Made by a program: the position numbers and the translations under genes. Of a stretch of DNA of 33,985 nt, positions 31,173 through 33,985 are shown in pieces. Position 1 is the first letter of the stretch; every line of letters begins with the position of its first letter. Location of the stretch: positions 1 to 33,985 of the forward strand of contig JBBPTG010000255.1 in the NCBI GenBank assembly GCA_038093975.1. The letters run 5' to 3'. This DNA comes from Chalciporus piperatus (Eukaryota > Basidiomycota > Agaricomycetes > Boletales > Boletaceae). The notes beneath the pieces were generated by a model. It did not search any database. It saw only the letters and a program-made list of their open reading frames with translations, and was not told the DNA's origin.

Positions 31173-32387
31173 AGTTGGTTTCAACTTTCAAGGGGATCGT
31201 ATATTTAACTTTTCATGCAACTGAGCCGAGCGACCAGTTACCTACGAGGTGCTCGCCTAGCAGCTCTGAGACCAACTACCGTTTTTGAAATCTCTGCCTT
31301 TGCTTGAAGCGTACGAGGAAGCCGTGGACGAGAACACAAGCAACCTTGCAACGATGCAGTACCCAGCCACCACGCGAATTCGATGTACCACATCGAATTG
31401 ACCTCGGGCACATTTCTGTGCAGTGTGGTGTAGGGTTCTCATTACCTTGTTTACAAGGTCACTGGGGGGGGGAGAATTGTGGCTGAAACGACGCGTTTTT
31501 CGCGCCGTGGGAATCTCCTGCTAAACAAGGTCTCTGCCGAAGCTCGGCCCTACATCTAGTTAGAACCCCTGACGCATTATTATTCATGTACGGCATCATA
31601 AAACAAAACTGACACGACTTGAACAACGGGCTTGACGCTGCCTCAGCGCTCAGCTTCTTGGTTGAGCATACATGGCAGCAAGGCCACCGAATGTGCGTGG
31701 ACGGACTGGGAGCGCGAAAAAGAACAGAGGCTTCCCAGGACGAACAAGCGCGAGATGCGAGCCCTCAGGGACCGCGAAACGCTCTTCCCCAGGGGGTATC
31801 TTATCTGCGCTGACGCCCCAGGCCATCTCCCAATTCTTTACCTCCGAGCCCATGCCACCGACCACGAAAGTTCCAGCAGGAGAGGCGTTGCAAATTTTGT
31901 AGTTGTGGGGAAGATTGACAGTGGTGCGTTTGGAGAGATCGTAAAGGTCAAAGCAGTAGAGACCATACTGCTGCATGTTGCCGTCCCATAGACGGATAGC
32001 AAGGTTGTCACCCTTGGCACCACTTTTTAGATGTTCCCACGGTCATTCGGATTAGTTTCCTTGCACAACAACAATCGGTCTCAGAGACCAAACCTCGTTT
32101 CTGCCTGCTCCCTCTATTCCATTAGTGGTTTCCGTCTGTCGACCAGCCTGTTCAAGACGCTCTCCGGTACCTCTCGCGTAGTGTCAGCGACCTACTTTGA
32201 CCACCATATGGAATGCATCCATCGATGCCAACAACTCCTTGCGCACCTCGTCGAGCCCTCGTGTTGACAGCAAGTCAGTCAGCCCAACCAGCAACATCGG
32301 TAGCTTATTCATTGTCGTCCGGCACGTGCTCAAGAATGCGATTGTTTGTTTTTTCTTCTCTTTTTTTCACGACAACCAGGTGATATG
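31173..32387. other. Gene-poor region, about 1.2 kb
   Basis: Apart from the ORF fragment at 31650-32018 on the minus strand, nothing coherent is seen. There is a G9 run near 31466. Several overlapping ORFs on the plus strand show no protein-like features. Confidence 0.4.
31650..32018 (-). pseudogene. Orphan ORF fragment, unknown protein
   Basis: A minus-strand frame reads GAKGDNLAIRLWDGNMQQYG, then LYDLSKRTTVNLPHNYKICN and SPAGTFVVGGMGSEVKNWEM, ending at the stop at 31650. The composition (Gly, Trp, hydrophobic alternation) looks like a real beta-rich protein, perhaps a propeller, more than chance sequence. The frame closes about 35 bp upstream of this stretch with no suitable start or splice site found, so it is probably a fragment. 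I do not recognise the family. Confidence 0.4.
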
Positions 32388-32885
32388 TCATCACAGACGA
32401 ACTCGTCCCTCACAGACCAACGCGCGCTCTCAGGCCAACGTAATGTCGTTCTTCTCAAGCCCATGCGTTTTCGCAAGCACGCGCATCCCCACAAATCGAC
32501 GTGTCCCTCACACACCATGCGCGCTCTTTAGGTCAACATGTTCTATGTCATTTTTCCGAGTCCCTGGGTCTTCGCGGGCACACACGTTCTCACAAGCAGC
32601 CGTGTCACTCTCTCACAAACCAGGTACACCCTATCGAAACAATGGTTTGTGCCGACTGACGAGGGCATTCAGCTCGTCTTCGCACGTGCGTCCCCACAAG
32701 TCGACGTGTCCCTCACACACCATGCGCGCTTTTTAGGTCAACATGTTCTATGTCATTTTTCCGAGTCCCTGGGTCTTCGCAGGCACGCGCGTTCTCACAA
32801 GCAGCCGTGTCACTCTCACAAACCAGGTACGCCCTATCGAAACAATGGTTTGTGCCGACTGACGAGGGTATTCAGCTCGTATTCG
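32388..32885. repeat. Tandem repeat array, unit 205 bp, about two good copies plus a diverged partial copy
   Basis: Copy 1 spans 32487-32691 and copy 2 spans 32692 to about 32885. Matching landmarks are exactly 205 bp apart: CCCCACAA at 32487/32692, GGTCAACATG at 32531/32736, CACAAGCAGC at 32591/32796. A diverged partial copy precedes them at about 32388-32486 (CGAACTCGTCCCTCACAGACC versus the later CGACGTGTCCCTCACACACC, roughly). Within the unit, shorter related blocks (TCACAAGC..GTGTCACTCTCACA and CCCACAA..GTGTCCCTCACACA) suggest an older, smaller repeat. The plus strand stays open in places, but codon content does not look like protein. Confidence 0.88.
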
Positions 32886-33220
32886 CCTTCCACATTTCCA
32901 CCCACACTACACGACCTCTCCGCCCTCTCCTCATTCTCAAGCCTGCCACTTTACAACCAACTGTAGCTCCGCGCCTAGCCTCGTCAAGATGCACGTCTAC
33001 CTGTCTGCACCACATTCGACATAGCAGGTTGTTAATGAGTTTGTAGTTATGTCGTAGTCTAGTTGATGTCGTAGTCCGGTCCAGCAATCATACTTCATCT
33101 CGTTGTCGAGGAAATGAATCACCACATAAATCAAATAAGTCAAATACTTTTAAAACTGCTCTAGATACATGACAGATTACGAGCAAAAATGACGACCAAG
33201 ATAAAAGATGAGTGAGCCTA
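32886..33220. other. Intergenic region, 335 bp
   Basis: This contains the right border of the tandem repeat, a short duplicated GTTGATGTCGTAGT-like patch near 33047-33075, and the 3' flank of the rightmost gene. Confidence 0.4.
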
Positions 33221-33985
33221 TCAGATGGATGGCTCTTTGGCCTCGACGGAGGGGAGCCGATACGGTTGGGGATGCAATTGCTGAGTATCAGCCAGACCGA
33301 TGCTAGGTTGACGGCTTGAGCCAGGAAGGGGGTGAGGACTGGGTCTGATGCCGTGACCAAGGAATGCGCGATCATCCATTGGGGCTACGAATGGAGAAGC
33401 ATCTCTGCGGGAGTAGAAGCCCGAACCTCCGTATGCCCCGCGCAAATCTCCCCGATACATGTCGTCATGGTAACCCGCTCCGTCAAGGTACATTCCACGG
33501 CGCATGTCCATCATTCCCCGCTGAGGGGGAATCATCCCTTCGTTCCCATGGTAGGGGTAAAACGGCTGCTGTGGGGCATGGAAGACATGAGGAGGATAAC
33601 CACCCCCCAGTTGTCGAGGATGATCTGACTGCTCTGCATATCCAAACCTCTCCTCACGACTCATGACAGGCTTCGGCGGCAGAGGGGGGGGAGCTGGCGG
33701 GACCAAAGAATTGGGGAGACTCGGAGGCACGGGTGCATTTTTTTGAGAGACATCACGCACGTCCTGTGAGGCATCTACGAGTGACGCCGAGAATTGGGAG
33801 GTGCCAGTCAATTCGAGTGATCCAGGCTCCCGAAGAGTGGGCAAGGGTTTTTGGCGCTTCGGAGATGGGGATGATGGTTCGACAGAGTGATCAGAGTAGT
33901 TGTCGGGGACTGACGGGACGAAGACATGTGGAGCATTCGAAGGGACACCTCCATCGTGAAAGATGTCGTCCTCAGAGGTAGGACG
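33221..33985 (-). CDS. Proline-rich protein, C-terminal part (5' end outside window), unidentified
   Basis: An open minus-strand frame runs from the right edge to the stop at 33221, about 254 residues, with no intron needed. The visible part is disordered: an acidic start (TSEDDIFHDGG), a basic patch (SPSPKRQKPLP), a proline run (PPAPPPLPPKPVMSREERFG), then a Gly/Tyr/Met/Arg-rich region (MMDMRRGMYLDGAGYHDDMY, YGGSGFYSRRD) and a Pro/Gln tail. The composition resembles the tails of RNA-binding or transcription-related fungal proteins, but no domain is present to name it. The SPKRQKP patch could be a nuclear localisation signal. The N-terminal domain that would identify the gene lies beyond the window. 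Confidence 0.7.
   Translation of the reverse strand, partial: RPTSEDDIFHDGGVPSNAPHVFVPSVPDNYSDHSVEPSSPSPKRQKPLPTLREPGSLELTGTSQFSASLVDASQDVRDVSQKNAPVPPSLPNSLVPPAPPPLPPKPVMSREERFGYAEQSDHPRQLGGGYPPHVFHAPQQPFYPYHGNEGMIPPQRGMMDMRRGMYLDGAGYHDDMYRGDLRGAYGGSGFYSRRDASPFVAPMDDRAFLGHGIRPSPHPLPGSSRQPSIGLADTQQLHPQPYRLPSVEAKEPSI

Noticed and set aside
32388..32885. CRISPR-like array
   Set aside because: The 205-bp unit is a head-to-tail tandem repeat without spacers, in a eukaryotic genome.
32197..32966. Overlapping plus-strand ORFs of 179 and 142 codons
   Set aside because: They run through the 205-bp tandem repeat in different frames. The peptides are Ser/Arg/His-rich with no protein-like pattern.

Overview
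The window is nuclear DNA from a filamentous basidiomycete, most likely an Agaricomycete. The genes carry many short introns, mostly 45-65 nt, with GT/AG ends and CTRAY-type branch sites. The families also fit: a tyrosine-kinase-like (TKL) kinase of the type expanded in agarics, an ARID protein of agaric type, and a WD40/TPR/HET protein. No organelle, bacterial or viral segment is evident. All gene models were spliced by hand from the sequence, and the reading phase was checked across each junction given.

Positions 1-22783 hold single-copy housekeeping genes packed closely. In order they are: the 3' end of a GH47 alpha-1,2-mannosidase (+); TRM82/WDR4 (-); an EXPERA/TMEM97-like membrane protein (+); a small single-pass membrane protein (+); the gamma-tubulin-complex protein MZT1/MOZART1 (+); a ZDS1-type regulator (+); the glycogen debranching enzyme (+, 14 exons); PAT1 mRNA-decay factor (+, 10 exons); a two-module membrane glycosyltransferase (-); and a five-finger CCCH protein of the ZC3H3/Red5 type (+). 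Two pairs are divergent with very short shared promoters: TRM82/EXPERA (117 bp) and glycosyltransferase/CCCH (83 bp).

Positions 22784 to about 33200 look accessory. A WD40-TPR-HET protein (+) is followed by an opposing TKL kinase and ARID protein (-). The kinase and ARID reading frames can be joined through one in-phase 60-nt intron, which suggests a single kinase-ARID gene. Beyond them lies a decayed second copy of the WD40-HET gene in the same orientation as the intact one, so the kinase/ARID unit sits between direct repeats. After that come an orphan ORF fragment and a 205-bp tandem repeat array.

The right edge (33221-33985, -) holds the 3' end of a proline-rich gene I do not recognise.

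The strongest leads are the possible TKL-kinase/ARID chimera and its position between an intact and a broken copy of a putative non-self-recognition gene.
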